Source: Mesostigma viride
Taxonomy: Eukaryota; Streptophyta; Mesostigmatophyceae; Mesostigmatales; Mesostigmataceae
Assembly (NCBI GenBank): GCA_009746045.1
Contig: RPFO01000007.1
Coordinates: 1-57,699 of the forward strand
Length of the DNA stretch: 57,699 nucleotides
Direction: 5' to 3'
Positions 9,449 through 19,111 of the stretch are shown here, in pieces. The first letter of the stretch is position 1, and each line of letters starts with the position of its first letter. The notes beneath the pieces were generated by a model. The model had not been told where the DNA came from and did no database searches. It worked only from the letters and a program-made list of their open reading frames with translations. The translations under genes and the position numbers were made by a program.

Positions 9449-10156
9449 ATCCAGTGAGAGAGTTTTGGTGTGCTGAGCTGATGTGAGGTGAGCGAGTGGC
9501 GAGGAGACGAGGAAGTCTGGTCTTTATACCTGCGCAGACCTTGGTTGACGAGACGGTCCCGTGGCTGCCAGGCTATCTACGTGGTCTTGCACGGGCAATC
9601 TGGCTACGTGGAAGCGCGTTCGTCGTTTATGCGCCGAAACCTTATCCACGGGACGCGTTTTTTTACGTTACAGGTCCCGTGGCAGCGTAACGGTCAGAAA
9701 TATCCGTCCACGGGGATTACAATTTTTCGGTTTCGAGCCCCGTGGCAAAGTAACTGTCGGATATTTTTGCCACGGGGAAAGAATTTTTACGTTACAAATC
9801 CCGTGGCAAAATAACGCTCGAAAATATCCGTCCACGGGGACAGAAAAAAATCCGATTCCGGTCCCGCGGCAAAGTAACTGTCGGATATTTTTGCCACGGG
9901 GAAAGATTTTTTACGTTACAAATCCCGTGGCAAAATAACGCTCAAAATGTATGGCCACGGGAAAATTTTCCTCGTAACCGTCATACCGTTTCCCGTTACA
10001 AACCTCGTGGCGAGCCACGAGCCGTCGATCTGCTGAATTCTTCTAGACCACGGGAATTGCAGCCCCGTGGGTATAAATGCAGGACTTGCACCACCTCGCC
10101 TCGCATCCCACTCGCATCCACCCAGCTCTCTCAGCAACCAAAACCAACCAGCTCCA
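9449..10156. promoter_or_regulatory. Bidirectional promoter with 124-bp tandem repeats (right arm)
   Basis: This is the mirror copy of 5406-6113. TATAAAT at 10072-10078 drives the RING-like gene on the plus strand, and the minus-strand TATAAAG (9522-9528) drives the spliced RING gene. The 124-bp units with CCACGGG and GTTAC words lie in between. Confidence 0.7.
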
Positions 10157-11434
10157 ATGGCTACCTCCTCCGCCATCTCTGCTCCTCGCCAGCGTGGGCC
10201 GCACAGTGCTCCCAAAGTCAAGAAAACTCGCCACTTCAACGTTCTTTTCCACCCAGTCACCGGCGAGCATGCATGCGAAGTCCACCTTCCTGAGGCTTCT
10301 CGCGGCGTTTTGAACGACATGATGGATCACTACGAGACGAGCAACATCATGATGAACAAGAAGCGCATTCGCTGCGTCGGCTGCGACAAGATGAGGTCTC
10401 TCAAGCACTTCTGCGAGTTTGACGAGGATTACAAGATGCGCAACAATCACAGCTTTTCCCCGTGCGACGGCCATTTCTGCGACTCGTGCGAGTACCTTCA
10501 GCAGAACAACATGCTGAAGAGCATCCCCACGAAGGACTGCGCCAAGTGCAAGAAGCCGACTCGTGTGGATCTCCTCAAGATCGACTGCAACGGCAAGGCC
10601 GAGCACTGCATCAGCTGCTGGGACCCCGCATTCGAGCAGTTCGCGTTCGAGCACGAGCGGACGAAGAAGAGGTTCCCCGAGCTGCTCCAGATCTACCCGG
10701 ATATGGAGGACACCGCCGAGTTCATCAAGTGGCCCACGCCAGGCACCTACACCGTCTCTGAGCCGAACTTCGCTCTCACCGGCCCCACCGACCCTGGCAA
10801 GGTCAACGTCAAGGTCGAGGAGCGCGACCAGCCCTTTCTTCGCGGTGGCTACAAGAGGAAGCAGGAGGACACAAACGACTACCTGAGGTCTTGCGGGCTG
10901 TTCAACGACGAGAAAGTCGACGCCATGAAGAAGCCCAAGGTCGACATCGAGAACTTCAAGAGCGACTTCACCAAGGAGATCTCCAGGATCAAGTGGGAGT
11001 GCGAGAAGCGCAACTATGTCTCCCACCTCAGCTTCGTCTCTTTCACGCTGTCCGAGTCCAACCTCACCAGCACCGTCACTCCCGGCACCAAGGAGTTCGA
11101 GCATCTGAAGAACAAGTTCTGCGGCGTCAAGGCTGCCAGCAAGCAGATGGGCTGCAACCACCAGTTGGACGTGCCCTCCAAGACCTGCAAGGTGTGCAAC
11201 AAGAAGGCGCACTACCTCTTCACCGCCAACGGCCACAGCATCGACAACGACGTCGTCTGCAGCGAGTGCGTCCTCGACACTCTGCGGGAGGCTGGCACCA
11301 AGAGTGTCTCCTGCCCCATCTGCGAGGGCAAGGACTCCAAGCACGACCTGTGCTTCCCGTTTTTCCGCTACGACTCCGCGGAGTCCTGCTATGCAGCTGT
11401 CATGAACCAACTGGCCGCCCCGCGTGCCCTGTAA
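10157..11434 (+). CDS. RING-like multi-zinc-finger protein (right-arm copy)
   Basis: This is an intact mirror copy of the 4128-5405 gene, with 425 residues, the same two Cys/His clusters and the same TATA-to-ATG spacing. The ATG at 10157 is in a good context (CCAATGG). An in-frame ATG at 10067 overlaps the TATA box and is rejected as the start. The 3' TTTTTAATGAAAA motif follows at about 11485-11506. Confidence 0.75.
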   Translation: MATSSAISAPRQRGPHSAPKVKKTRHFNVLFHPVTGEHACEVHLPEASRGVLNDMMDHYETSNIMMNKKRIRCVGCDKMRSLKHFCEFDEDYKMRNNHSFSPCDGHFCDSCEYLQQNNMLKSIPTKDCAKCKKPTRVDLLKIDCNGKAEHCISCWDPAFEQFAFEHERTKKRFPELLQIYPDMEDTAEFIKWPTPGTYTVSEPNFALTGPTDPGKVNVKVEERDQPFLRGGYKRKQEDTNDYLRSCGLFNDEKVDAMKKPKVDIENFKSDFTKEISRIKWECEKRNYVSHLSFVSFTLSESNLTSTVTPGTKEFEHLKNKFCGVKAASKQMGCNHQLDVPSKTCKVCNKKAHYLFTANGHSIDNDVVCSECVLDTLREAGTKSVSCPICEGKDSKHDLCFPFFRYDSAESCYAAVMNQLAAPRAL

Positions 11435-11917
11435 ATAGTTCAGAGAATCTCTCTAGTCCCGTGGACTTGTGTACAATTAAACATTAATTATATTTTTAAT
11501 GAAAACAATTCACACAAACATCATGTCTTATTTTCCATGCTTGCAATCAAAGTAAAATTAACAATTGCACACGTCCCAAGTGTCCAAATTTAATAATACT
11601 TAGCCGTTGAGACTTGGCAAAAATTTGAATTTGGCGCGGTTTTAGATTTATACTTCTGGCGCCGTCACCACGGGAAATGACCCGTGCCACGTGGCAGAAT
11701 CCCGTGGACGTGCACCGGTCCATACTCGCGTCGCGCCGTTCCGTATTCGCGCCGCGCTTATCCACAGGACGCGCGCGTCGCGCTCGCGCCGCGCTTATCC
11801 ACAGGACGCGGGCCAATCCCGTGGCAGCTGTGGATATCCCTTCGTCTATTAAGTCGCGAGACGCAACAACTCTCGCAGCTATCCTCCTCTCCATCCACCA
11901 CTACCACGAAAACAGCT
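11435..11917. promoter_or_regulatory. 3' end of RING-like gene and promoter zone of F-box-like gene (right arm)
   Basis: This is the mirror copy of 3645-4127. It holds the 3' TTTTTAATGAAAA motif, then GC-rich sequence with two TTATCCACAGG words and CCACGGG/CCCGTGG words before the F-box-like gene. No gene is seen. Confidence 0.45.
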
Positions 11918-12636
11918 ATGGCTGACTCCGCAAAACCAGCTATGGCTGCCACCTTCGACAGCCTGCCTGCAGAAATCGTGCACCGCCTCGTGGAGATCTC
12001 GTGGCCCAAACTGTGTGGAATCAACAAGGCCACGCAGGTCCAGTTTGAGAAGGTGAAAGAGGAAAAGACGATCGAAGCCACTGAGCTGCTGAATGCCATT
12101 GAGAAGGAGATTCAGATGCGCTCCCGCAGACGCCGAAGGAACCCTGGCGAGCTGCGCCACATGACTTCATGCGATCTCAAGATGTGCAAGCGGTTGCTGA
12201 TTGGCAAGAAGCCCTATATCTTTCTCCGTCAAGCGAAGAGGTGGGTCGCCGAGGCTCACTGCTACAGGAAGCATCTGGCGTGCCTTGCCCAGAATGTGTT
12301 TGACAAGATGTTCTGGGCTGTCATCGTCTTCGGACACGACGCTGACCTTGTCGCTCACGAGTACATCAAGTCCGTGCCGGATCTCGAGAAGGAACGCACG
12401 GCAGAAGAGCACGGGCTCGAGCTCATCAATCGCATGAAGGAGGCGGTGCGCAAGGCCCTCGAGACAAGCGTGGCTCCTCACCACCGCCCCCCCGGATGCA
12501 GAAGATGGAGGAACTGTGCAATTGGGAGTTAGACGTGTGGAAGAACCAACTGGCCAATGGCTATGTCAGCTGCAGGGAGTGCAGCCTTTTGAAGCCAAGC
12601 CATGAACGGAGGAAGGCGCATGCGATGTACAAATAA
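11918..12636 (+). CDS. F-box-like protein (right-arm copy, frameshifted)
   Basis: This is the mirror copy of the 2925-3644 gene. It is identical up to a run of C at about 12487-12493, where seven C replace the eight of the left arm. The frame then closes at 12532 instead of 12636, losing the last third of a Cys-containing C-terminal segment. Because all arm differences are one-base losses in runs, a sequencing or polishing error is more likely than a real knockout. Confidence 0.7.
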
Positions 12637-13162
12637 GTACTTCCACTCCTACATTGAGAAAAGGAGTGTTGAAATGATTACTGTATTTTATTTTCTAATA
12701 AAAGCGTTTACGTAAACAAAGAGTCCTCACATCTCATGCATTATAAATAGGCCAATTAACAAATGCAATAGGTACGTAGCATATACTGAGCATACAAAAC
12801 AGGGTGCAAGTGACAGAATTCAAAAAGACTTAGCCGTTTAGGAGCTACACTTACTAGCACGGCCCCCTTAGTGCCCAGGACTTGGTGAAAATTCGGGACT
12901 TTGCACAGAAACACGCCTAACGCCGCGCCGGTACTGCGTACGACAGAAGTAAGGGCGTATGACACGGTGCTCGGGACTTGTGCAAATTTAATTACTGACA
13001 AAGTACGCGCACTTGACCAATGCTAATTACTGTCAAAGTACCCACGGAGCGGCGCTAGGCACTGGGCCAATTGGCCCTTGCACAATGCATGTTCGGCCCC
13101 TAGCCGCAATGCAAAGGAATTTAATAATAATGGGTGGGATGAATTAAACTCCATAGCCAAGG
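12637..13162. other. Intergenic, with TATA box (right arm)
   Basis: This is the mirror copy of 2399-2924. ATTATAAATAGG near 12739-12751 is the only clear promoter element and points at the gene beginning at 13163, over 400 bases away. No coding sequence is supported. Confidence 0.5.
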
Positions 13163-14060
13163 ATGAAAGACAATCTTGCTCAGCTCGTTAATCGAGCGTC
13201 TTACGAGACGATTTTCACGCTTCTGGAAAGCGTCTCGATGACGAATTTAGGGCAAAAGGAAAGGAAATGAACGTTGCAGAGAGGGGTGTGAGGGCGGACA
13301 ATCGTGACAAGAAACGTGCTTCAGGAAGCAGGGAGCCTGCTGAAGATGCGAAGAATGACTCGTACGACCACTTTGACGTGTCCAAAATAATAGATGCAAA
13401 GATGGTTGACAATGTTGTTGAGCTCCTTGTGGAGTGGTTTTACACAGACGAGGAGAGGCAGAAGGCCAACCGCCAGGGCAAATCGCTCCAGCGTTTTGAC
13501 TGGCTGCCCATCTCAAATTTTGAGCCTGGATGCAACGAGATGATCATCAATTTCTGCAACACCTTCACTGGAACGCAGTCCGCCCAGTTTGCTAAGAAGT
13601 TTGGCACGAACCACGTTGCTATCAGAACGGCATGGATGGCTGTAATGCAGGAGAAGGCGGGGCAGGCGGAGGGGGGGGCGAGCCTGCCTACAAGCGCACA
13701 AAGACCGAGCAGGTTTCGCGCGAGCGCACCCCTACAACCATTCCAAGCAAGCTCGGCGGGGAGAACCCCAAGAGCGCAGGCCACGGCCAGATGTTTGAGG
13801 ATCCCCAGCGGGCTGCGATGGCCATCGGCATGAAGCTCAAGGCTAGCGAGAGGAAGCAGCAAGAGATCATGGCCGAGCTGGAAGCACTCCGTGCCGAGAA
13901 GGAGGCGTGGCAGGCCTCTGTGAAGCGAGCCATCGAGGTTGTCGACGACGACGATGCAATCCCGTTGGACGATGATCCCAAGGACGATGATCCTAAGCAC
14001 GTGGATGCCAAGGATGATGAGGAGGAGCAGGAGGATAATGACGAGGGAGATGCACACTAG
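13163..14060 (+). CDS. Unknown coiled-coil/acidic protein (right-arm copy, two frameshifts)
   Basis: This is the mirror copy of the 1499-2398 gene. One G is missing near 13224 (GG for GGG) and one in the G-run at about 13671 (eight for nine), so no single frame spans the gene. The acidic tail and coiled coil are still encoded in the last third. AATAAA follows near 14164. Probably intact in reality, for the same reason as the neighbouring copy. Confidence 0.65.
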
Positions 14061-14291
14061 ACAGCTATGGTAGTGTGGCAGCACCAGCACAGCCATGCTG
14101 GCTTTTTCTTGGTGGTGGCAGCACCAATACACGTGACAGAGTCCATTCATGCAATATAATCTGGAATAAAGAATTGTTTCATTAATAAATATCATTACAT
14201 GTGTTTATTTCCATGCTTTACCACGAGGAATGCCATGTTACTGTGCATGTCTGTCAGCCCTCCAAAAGGGGGTCACTTTAGGTTTTTGTAG

Positions 14292-14686
14292 TAAGGCACC
14301 TACCGCGGGATTCCCGTGGCAAAACATCTTCGGGCCCTTACTACGCTCCGCGAAAGTGACCCGTTTTCCCGGGTTGCGCGACTTGTGAAAATCGGCTAAG
14401 TCCCGTGGTCTCCCAGCGGGTGGGGGGTTAGCGCCTCCAAGGCCCTCCGAATAGGACCATGCCCGGAATTAGGATGGGGATTAATAGCATTAGTTTAAGA
14501 CGCAGTGATAAGGTGGCGAATTCAAACGATTTGCGCGTGTGTTCCGCGTACAAGTGGTCGTGTGCTAAGGCGATGTTCACGCATATGAGATAGTACAGCA
14601 ATAATGCTTTGATGATGGACACAATGATCATGGTCTTTTCATTATAAAAATAAATAATATCACTCAATCGTGTTTCCTATACTGCA
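14292..14686. other. Unique DNA at the right edge of the inverted repeat
   Basis: No well-supported gene is seen. The stretch opens with a short secondary inverted repeat (14270-14362), then GC-rich sequence with CCCGTGG. On the minus strand, 14634-14655 carries TTTTTATAATGAAAA, the 3' motif of the next gene. A 79-codon minus frame (14428-14667) is hydrophobic but overlaps that 3' motif, so it is doubtful. Confidence 0.4.
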
Positions 14687-15664
14687 TCACTTGCGCCCGA
14701 AGAGCGTAGGAATTCCCTCAGTCACGAGAAGGTCAAGCACGCCGCGGAGGAACTGCTTCTCCTCGGCTCTGTTCATGGGCTGCAAGTTGACTCCGAAGGG
14801 GACAAACTCGTCCCTCTGGTCTTTGGGTTTTTCCAGGAGCTTCTTCAAGCCGTTGTCTTGGCTGTACCCCTCCAAGAGGATCTTCGCCTTGAAGGGCGCG
14901 TTCCTTGCGCAATTGTGGCAGCGGACGCGGATCTGGTCCGAGAACTGGTCCGGGACAATATAGGCAGACATGACGTCGTGCAAGAACCTCACCGTGCAGG
15001 TGGAGCACTCCTTCGGGGGCCAACAGCTCGCAACGTTCGAGTTCTGCAGGTAGAGAGAAGTCCCTTGCTCCCCGGCCTGCGTGTCCATCTTCCAGTCCCT
15101 CACGAAACTCTGCACGAGCTCGTTCTCCTTTTCTGTTCTGACTTCGTTGTCGGCCACCTTCAACTTGCGAATTGCGATCACGACCTTCTTTTGGTAGCAG
15201 GGCTCGCACAGAGTGGTCTTGTTGCGCATGTGCTGCGTTGCAGGCGTATCGTGGACGAAGGCAGCTCCAGTGACGTACGACATGCACTCCACGCACGAAT
15301 AGGAGCGGCGAGGTGGCGTCTCTTGCTCAGGGACTCGGTAGCGCATGAGCGAATCCGAATACTTGTGCACGAAGTCGGCGATTTGAGGGATGGCCTTGAC
15401 GCAGCCATCGCACTTGCACTCGACGGAGCCTTGGTCGTTTTTGAAGAGGTAGAAAAAGTCCGTCGGCGTGTGGAAACAGGTGTCGCAGATACGCGGCCTC
15501 ACCAAGTCGAAAGCGGAGTCCTTGACGGGGTTCGACTCGTCGCTGTGCTCCACGAGGACAGGCTTCTTGCAGGCGTGCTTCTTTCGCTTGGATATGGCTG
15601 CCAAGGAGAGAGGGAACAGCGGGGTGTTGTTGAGGCGAACAGAGGACCTGGTAGCGGGAGCCAT
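14687..15664 (-). CDS. Unknown protein with three CxxC zinc-ribbon-like units
   Basis: This 325-residue protein is not recognised as a known family. Three similar units each have two Cys pairs: residues 60/63 with 85/88, 124/127 with 153/156, and 220/223 with 249/252. This suggests three zinc ribbons binding nucleic acid or protein. A basic stretch near residue 26 could be a nuclear signal. The start at 15664 (CCATGG) is preferred over the upstream Met at 15769, because a TATA-like GGTACAAAG lies between them at about 15741-15750. The 3' side has the TTTTTATAATGAAAA motif. Confidence 0.7.
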   Translation of the reverse strand: MAPATRSSVRLNNTPLFPLSLAAISKRKKHACKKPVLVEHSDESNPVKDSAFDLVRPRICDTCFHTPTDFFYLFKNDQGSVECKCDGCVKAIPQIADFVHKYSDSLMRYRVPEQETPPRRSYSCVECMSYVTGAAFVHDTPATQHMRNKTTLCEPCYQKKVVIAIRKLKVADNEVRTEKENELVQSFVRDWKMDTQAGEQGTSLYLQNSNVASCWPPKECSTCTVRFLHDVMSAYIVPDQFSDQIRVRCHNCARNAPFKAKILLEGYSQDNGLKKLLEKPKDQRDEFVPFGVNLQPMNRAEEKQFLRGVLDLLVTEGIPTLFGRK

Positions 15665-15977
15665 GGATGGATGAGAGTGCGAGAGGGATTGCGCGAGAGA
15701 AAACGAGAGCGAGATGGGAAACAAGTCGCAAACTTGGAGTCTTTGTACCTCTCGGGAGCGGCTGTCCACGGGGACACAGAGTTTCGGTTACTTATCCACT
15801 GGACTTCGGTTACGAGCGGCGCGGCGCTGTACGGCCTTATCCACGGGAATTCGGTTACAAACGACGCGACGCCGTACGGGCTTATCCACATGGTTTCAGT
15901 TACGACGTACGGATAGTGTACGGACCCCGTCCTGAAATACTAATTGAAGTAATTTGCCACTTGGCATGCAATTGTGA
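15665..15977. promoter_or_regulatory. Promoter zone with repeated TTATCCAC and CGGTTAC words
   Basis: Between 15770 and 15915 three imperfect 40-50 base units each combine a TTATCCAC word with a CGGTTAC or CAGTTAC word and a GTACGG word. CGGTTA fits the Myb core CNGTTR, and CTTATCC fits a GATA/I-box-type site. These are word matches only. They probably regulate the zinc-ribbon gene to the left. Confidence 0.5.
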
Positions 15978-16049
15978 TTGACTCATTGTTGGTATTCAAG
16001 TTTATGTGAAAATGGTTTTTCATTAATAAAAATAATACACAAGGATCAT

Positions 16050-16931
16050 TTACTGAACCAGAGATACATCCACTTGCTTTCCAGCAACGACAATTTCAGT
16101 GGAAGGATTGGCCTTGGCCATCTCGGCGTGCATCCTAGCAATGTGGTCTTCCCGGATCCTCTGGCACTGCTCCTGCCAGGCACGATTCTCAGCATCCCGA
16201 ATCTCCCCCCAAGCCATCGCATTCTCGAGTTGAATTTCCTTGATTTTTGCAGGGGGTTCCTCGAGCTGGCTAACGGAAGTCAGGTACGTGGTGATAGGCG
16301 TCCACGAACCGGGCATGGGGAGGTGAAACTTTTCATGAACTCTCTCCAAGTGCGTCTTGAGGGCGCCGGGGGCGGAGGGAACCATATCCTCCTGGGTAAA
16401 GTTGAACATCAAAAACCAATCCTTCACGGAGTAGGCCGGAGCCCAGATGATGCCCACCTTGAGAATCGGTTCAGGCTGCTTAGCGGATACGGGGAAGTTG
16501 ACTCTGAGCGGAATCGGGTTGCCAATCGGATCCAATTCATGATGCCAAAACGCTTCAGAGGCGAAAGGCCTTATCTTCTGAGGAACGGGCTCTTGATTTT
16601 TTTTCCTGGGCAGCATGGTCCACTCATGAGAGGGCACAGAACGGCCGTTCTTGAGCTGAGTCGGGGAAACGAGCGCGCAGTGGGCAAAAAGCATGTCCAG
16701 AGAGGTTGCGAAGCCCCCCATGCTCGCAAAGCGCTCCATAACGTGAGCTGTCACCTTGGTCATTGCCCTCATCCCCGTTTCCGCGGTTTGAGCCACCAGT
16801 TGACCCACCTCGGCGAACTCCCCCACGCACAAGACCCTGAACTCGGAGAAGTCACCAAATGGATCCGTTTTCTCACGGAGTTCGTAAAGCTCTGGGACTT
16901 GGTACACTTGAGAAACGATCTGGTCGGCCAT
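16050..16931 (-). CDS. Unknown protein, 293 residues
   Basis: No family is recognised. The protein is mixed helix and strand, with a hydrophobic centre around residues 150-175 (VGIIWAPAYSVKDWFLMFNF) that looks like buried strands rather than a membrane segment. A helical, Glu/Arg-rich region near 230-270 could form a short coiled coil. The ATG follows a (GA)n/(CT)n-rich leader, and a TATAAAA box lies at 17010-17016 (minus), about 80 bases upstream. The 3' motif TTTTTATTAATGAAAA is at about 16012-16035. The gene is divergent from the 17687 gene and shares its repeat-rich promoter. Confidence 0.7.
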   Translation of the reverse strand: MADQIVSQVYQVPELYELREKTDPFGDFSEFRVLCVGEFAEVGQLVAQTAETGMRAMTKVTAHVMERFASMGGFATSLDMLFAHCALVSPTQLKNGRSVPSHEWTMLPRKKNQEPVPQKIRPFASEAFWHHELDPIGNPIPLRVNFPVSAKQPEPILKVGIIWAPAYSVKDWFLMFNFTQEDMVPSAPGALKTHLERVHEKFHLPMPGSWTPITTYLTSVSQLEEPPAKIKEIQLENAMAWGEIRDAENRAWQEQCQRIREDHIARMHAEMAKANPSTEIVVAGKQVDVSLVQ

Positions 16932-17686
16932 AGCTGAGAGAGAGAGAGAGAGAGTTAGAGATCAGGTGATAGTGAGAGCGAGGTGAGAGCCCCGTGGTCG
17001 TGCACCGGGTTTTATACCTTCCAGGCCGCCGCGGCGGTTACAAGGTGCTGAATTAGCCACGTAGCCACTTTTCGGCCGTTACCGGGCCGCGGTCCACCAC
17101 GGGGATATTTATTTTCGCGGCCACGCAGCCACGGGAGAACTTTCCGGCGGTTACTTTGTCCACGGGGGCAGGGTTTTTGCGGTTACGGAACCACGAGGAA
17201 AAATATCTGGCGGTTACGTTGTCCACGGGGACAGGGTTTTCGCGGCCACGCAGCCACGGGGAAAAATATCCGGCGGTTACGGAATCGGATAGTTACGGTT
17301 ACGCCGCCGCGGAAAAAATCCCGTGGCCTTCCACGGTCTACGGGGACAAGATAGTTACGGTTACGCTTCTAGAAGAAAAAAATCCCGTGGTCGCCAGTGT
17401 CCACGGGGACAAGATATTTACGGTTACGCTTCTAGAAGAAAAATTCCCGTGGTCGCCAGTGTCCACGGGACACTTTTGCGCGGTTACGACGACGGTTACG
17501 GTTGCACGCGCCTATCTAGCGGCTCGTGGCTCGCCACGAAGCGATATGCGGACTTCAGCACTCGACCACGGGAGATCTCGTCAAGAAGTGGCAGCAAGGT
17601 ATAAAAGGCGCCTCCCCACCTCGTCTCGCCACTCGCATCCCACTCGCTCAACGCACCCAACACTCTCCTCTCACACTTTCGCAGCT
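16932..17686. promoter_or_regulatory. Bidirectional promoter with 63-bp repeats and heat-shock-like elements
   Basis: TATAAAA (17010-17016, minus) and TATAAAAG (17600-17607, plus) serve the two divergent genes. From about 17147 to 17335 there are three 63-base units with GCGGTTAC starting at 17147, 17210 and 17273, each also holding GTCCACGGGG. From about 17337 to 17465 there are two 62-63 base units with CCACGGGGACAAGATA and GGTTACGCTTCTAGAAG. TTCTAGAA fits the heat-shock-factor core TTCnnGAA. The 62-63 base period equals half the 124-bp period at 5621-5920. Confidence 0.7.
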
Positions 17687-19111
17687 ATGGCGGAATACCA
17701 AGGCCCCTCGGATCTCGCCATCCTCCTGTGCGAGCGGGATATCTTCCTCAAGCGCGAAATTTATCTGGCCAGAGGCGAGGCGCATTTCGGCAAGTGCAAG
17801 AAGCCTCTCCCTTTTCTCCTCTACGAGTACAGCGGGAGGCCTTCCACCGACAAGTTCAAGCGCCATCGCACCTCCCTTCACGGCTTGAAGAATGCTCGCA
17901 GCGTTTTCCAGAAGTCCGTGCAGCTCTACAACGAGCCGCCCAAAATCCGCACGCCCGCTCCGTGGGATAACTTCATTCCGTGGTCCACCAACGCCAAGAA
18001 CTGGAACGACAAGATCGAGCTCTGCTTCAACGACGAACTGGTGGCGAAGGCGCACTTGCAGAGGGGGAAGACGCTCGAACTCCTCTGCGACACCACCAAA
18101 GAGATCTGCTGGAACGGCTTTATGCACTCGAGGAGCGCCAAGGACGCCGATAAGCTGGGCCAGAAGCTGGACATCAAGGAGCTGGTGCGCAGGAAGGACT
18201 TTTTCGACGAGAGGCGCATCTGGCTCGAGATGAGGGAGGCGGAAGACGGCAAGAAAGAACTCAGCGCGTCCGCGTCTAGGCACTCCATCAGTCGCGACGG
18301 GGGCAGGCCTTCCGCTTTGAAGTTCTTTTTCAATCACAACCCCGAGATGCCCTACGACCCGATCTGGATCGTCACCAAGTCCAGATGGGTATTCAACCAG
18401 TCCGCGCCTTCGGAGGAGCAGCTCGACACCAGCGAGAGCATCGAGCCTGCGATCAAAAACATGGAGAAAGTCGTTTGCAGGCTGAGGGACATCCGGTTCA
18501 AGGTGCACATGCGGAATCCCTCCCGGGACCCGATGGAAGCCCAGAGGATGGAGAAGGCCTCCGAGCGCGTCCCCAACTGGGTCTACAGTGGGTTCAGGGC
18601 CTTGCCCGCTTGGTGCCTGACCCCGGTGCTGGCGGAGATTCAGAACGAGCGCGCTGCGATCCCCTCGGAGAAGAAGGTCATGTATGAGTTTCCAATCTAC
18701 CAGGCGCGGTTGCAGGAGGAGTGCTTGGAGGAGCTGAGGGAGTATGAGAAGCACCCAGCAACGACGGAGGAGGAGGTCGCAGAAATGCGTGCCGAGCGCT
18801 TGATGCACAAGACCATGATGCTGTCGAGGCTGTTTGAGCAGGAGGAGATGGAGCTGCAGGAGGAGAGGAGGCAGAAGGAGAAGAAGGAGCGCGAGGAGAA
18901 GATGTTGCAGGAGGAGAGGAGGAAGGCAGAGGGCATTCCGTCCGCCTTCTGCATGTGGCGCCAGGAGGAGCAGGCGCCAGTGGTGCAGGCTGTGGAGCAG
19001 GCGCCGGTCGTGCAGATCACACAGATGATCCTGCGCAGCTCCTCGCGGAAGCGCGGGGAGATGGAGAAGATGGTGACCCGTTCTCGCGCCAAGGTGGCCA
19101 GGGTTGTGTAA
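17687..19111 (+). CDS. Unknown protein with C-terminal coiled coil, 474 residues
   Basis: The product is not recognised. Residues 1-330 are globular and rich in aromatic and charged residues. A strongly predicted coiled coil of Glu/Arg/Lys repeats runs from about 380 to 416. A Pro/Val/Gln duplicated stretch (QAPVVQ twice) follows, and the tail is basic and Arg/Ser-rich. The ATG at 17687 lies 80 bases after TATAAAAG; the frame is open to 17156 but that part is promoter repeats. TTATTTTTTAATGAAAA at about 19170-19187 is the 3' motif, preceded by a small CCCCGTGACGGGG hairpin. Confidence 0.7.
   Translation: MAEYQGPSDLAILLCERDIFLKREIYLARGEAHFGKCKKPLPFLLYEYSGRPSTDKFKRHRTSLHGLKNARSVFQKSVQLYNEPPKIRTPAPWDNFIPWSTNAKNWNDKIELCFNDELVAKAHLQRGKTLELLCDTTKEICWNGFMHSRSAKDADKLGQKLDIKELVRRKDFFDERRIWLEMREAEDGKKELSASASRHSISRDGGRPSALKFFFNHNPEMPYDPIWIVTKSRWVFNQSAPSEEQLDTSESIEPAIKNMEKVVCRLRDIRFKVHMRNPSRDPMEAQRMEKASERVPNWVYSGFRALPAWCLTPVLAEIQNERAAIPSEKKVMYEFPIYQARLQEECLEELREYEKHPATTEEEVAEMRAERLMHKTMMLSRLFEQEEMELQEERRQKEKKEREEKMLQEERRKAEGIPSAFCMWRQEEQAPVVQAVEQAPVVQITQMILRSSSRKRGEMEKMVTRSRAKVARVV

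Larger units (their letters stand above)
7782..14291. repeat. Right arm of 13-kb inverted repeat
   Basis: This is the mirror image of 1268-7781. Every difference from the left arm is a missing base in a run of identical bases. Three of the four fall in coding sequence and break the right-arm copies of the F-box-like gene (near 12487) and of the acidic coiled-coil gene (near 13224 and 13671). The outer edge at 14291 sits inside a short secondary inverted repeat (14270-14362) that the left edge lacks. Confidence 0.95.

Noticed and set aside
14428-14667. 79-codon hydrophobic minus-strand frame
   Set aside because: Its first codons overlap the 3' motif of the zinc-ribbon gene, and there is no promoter or neighbour support. 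AT-rich sequence easily gives hydrophobic readings.
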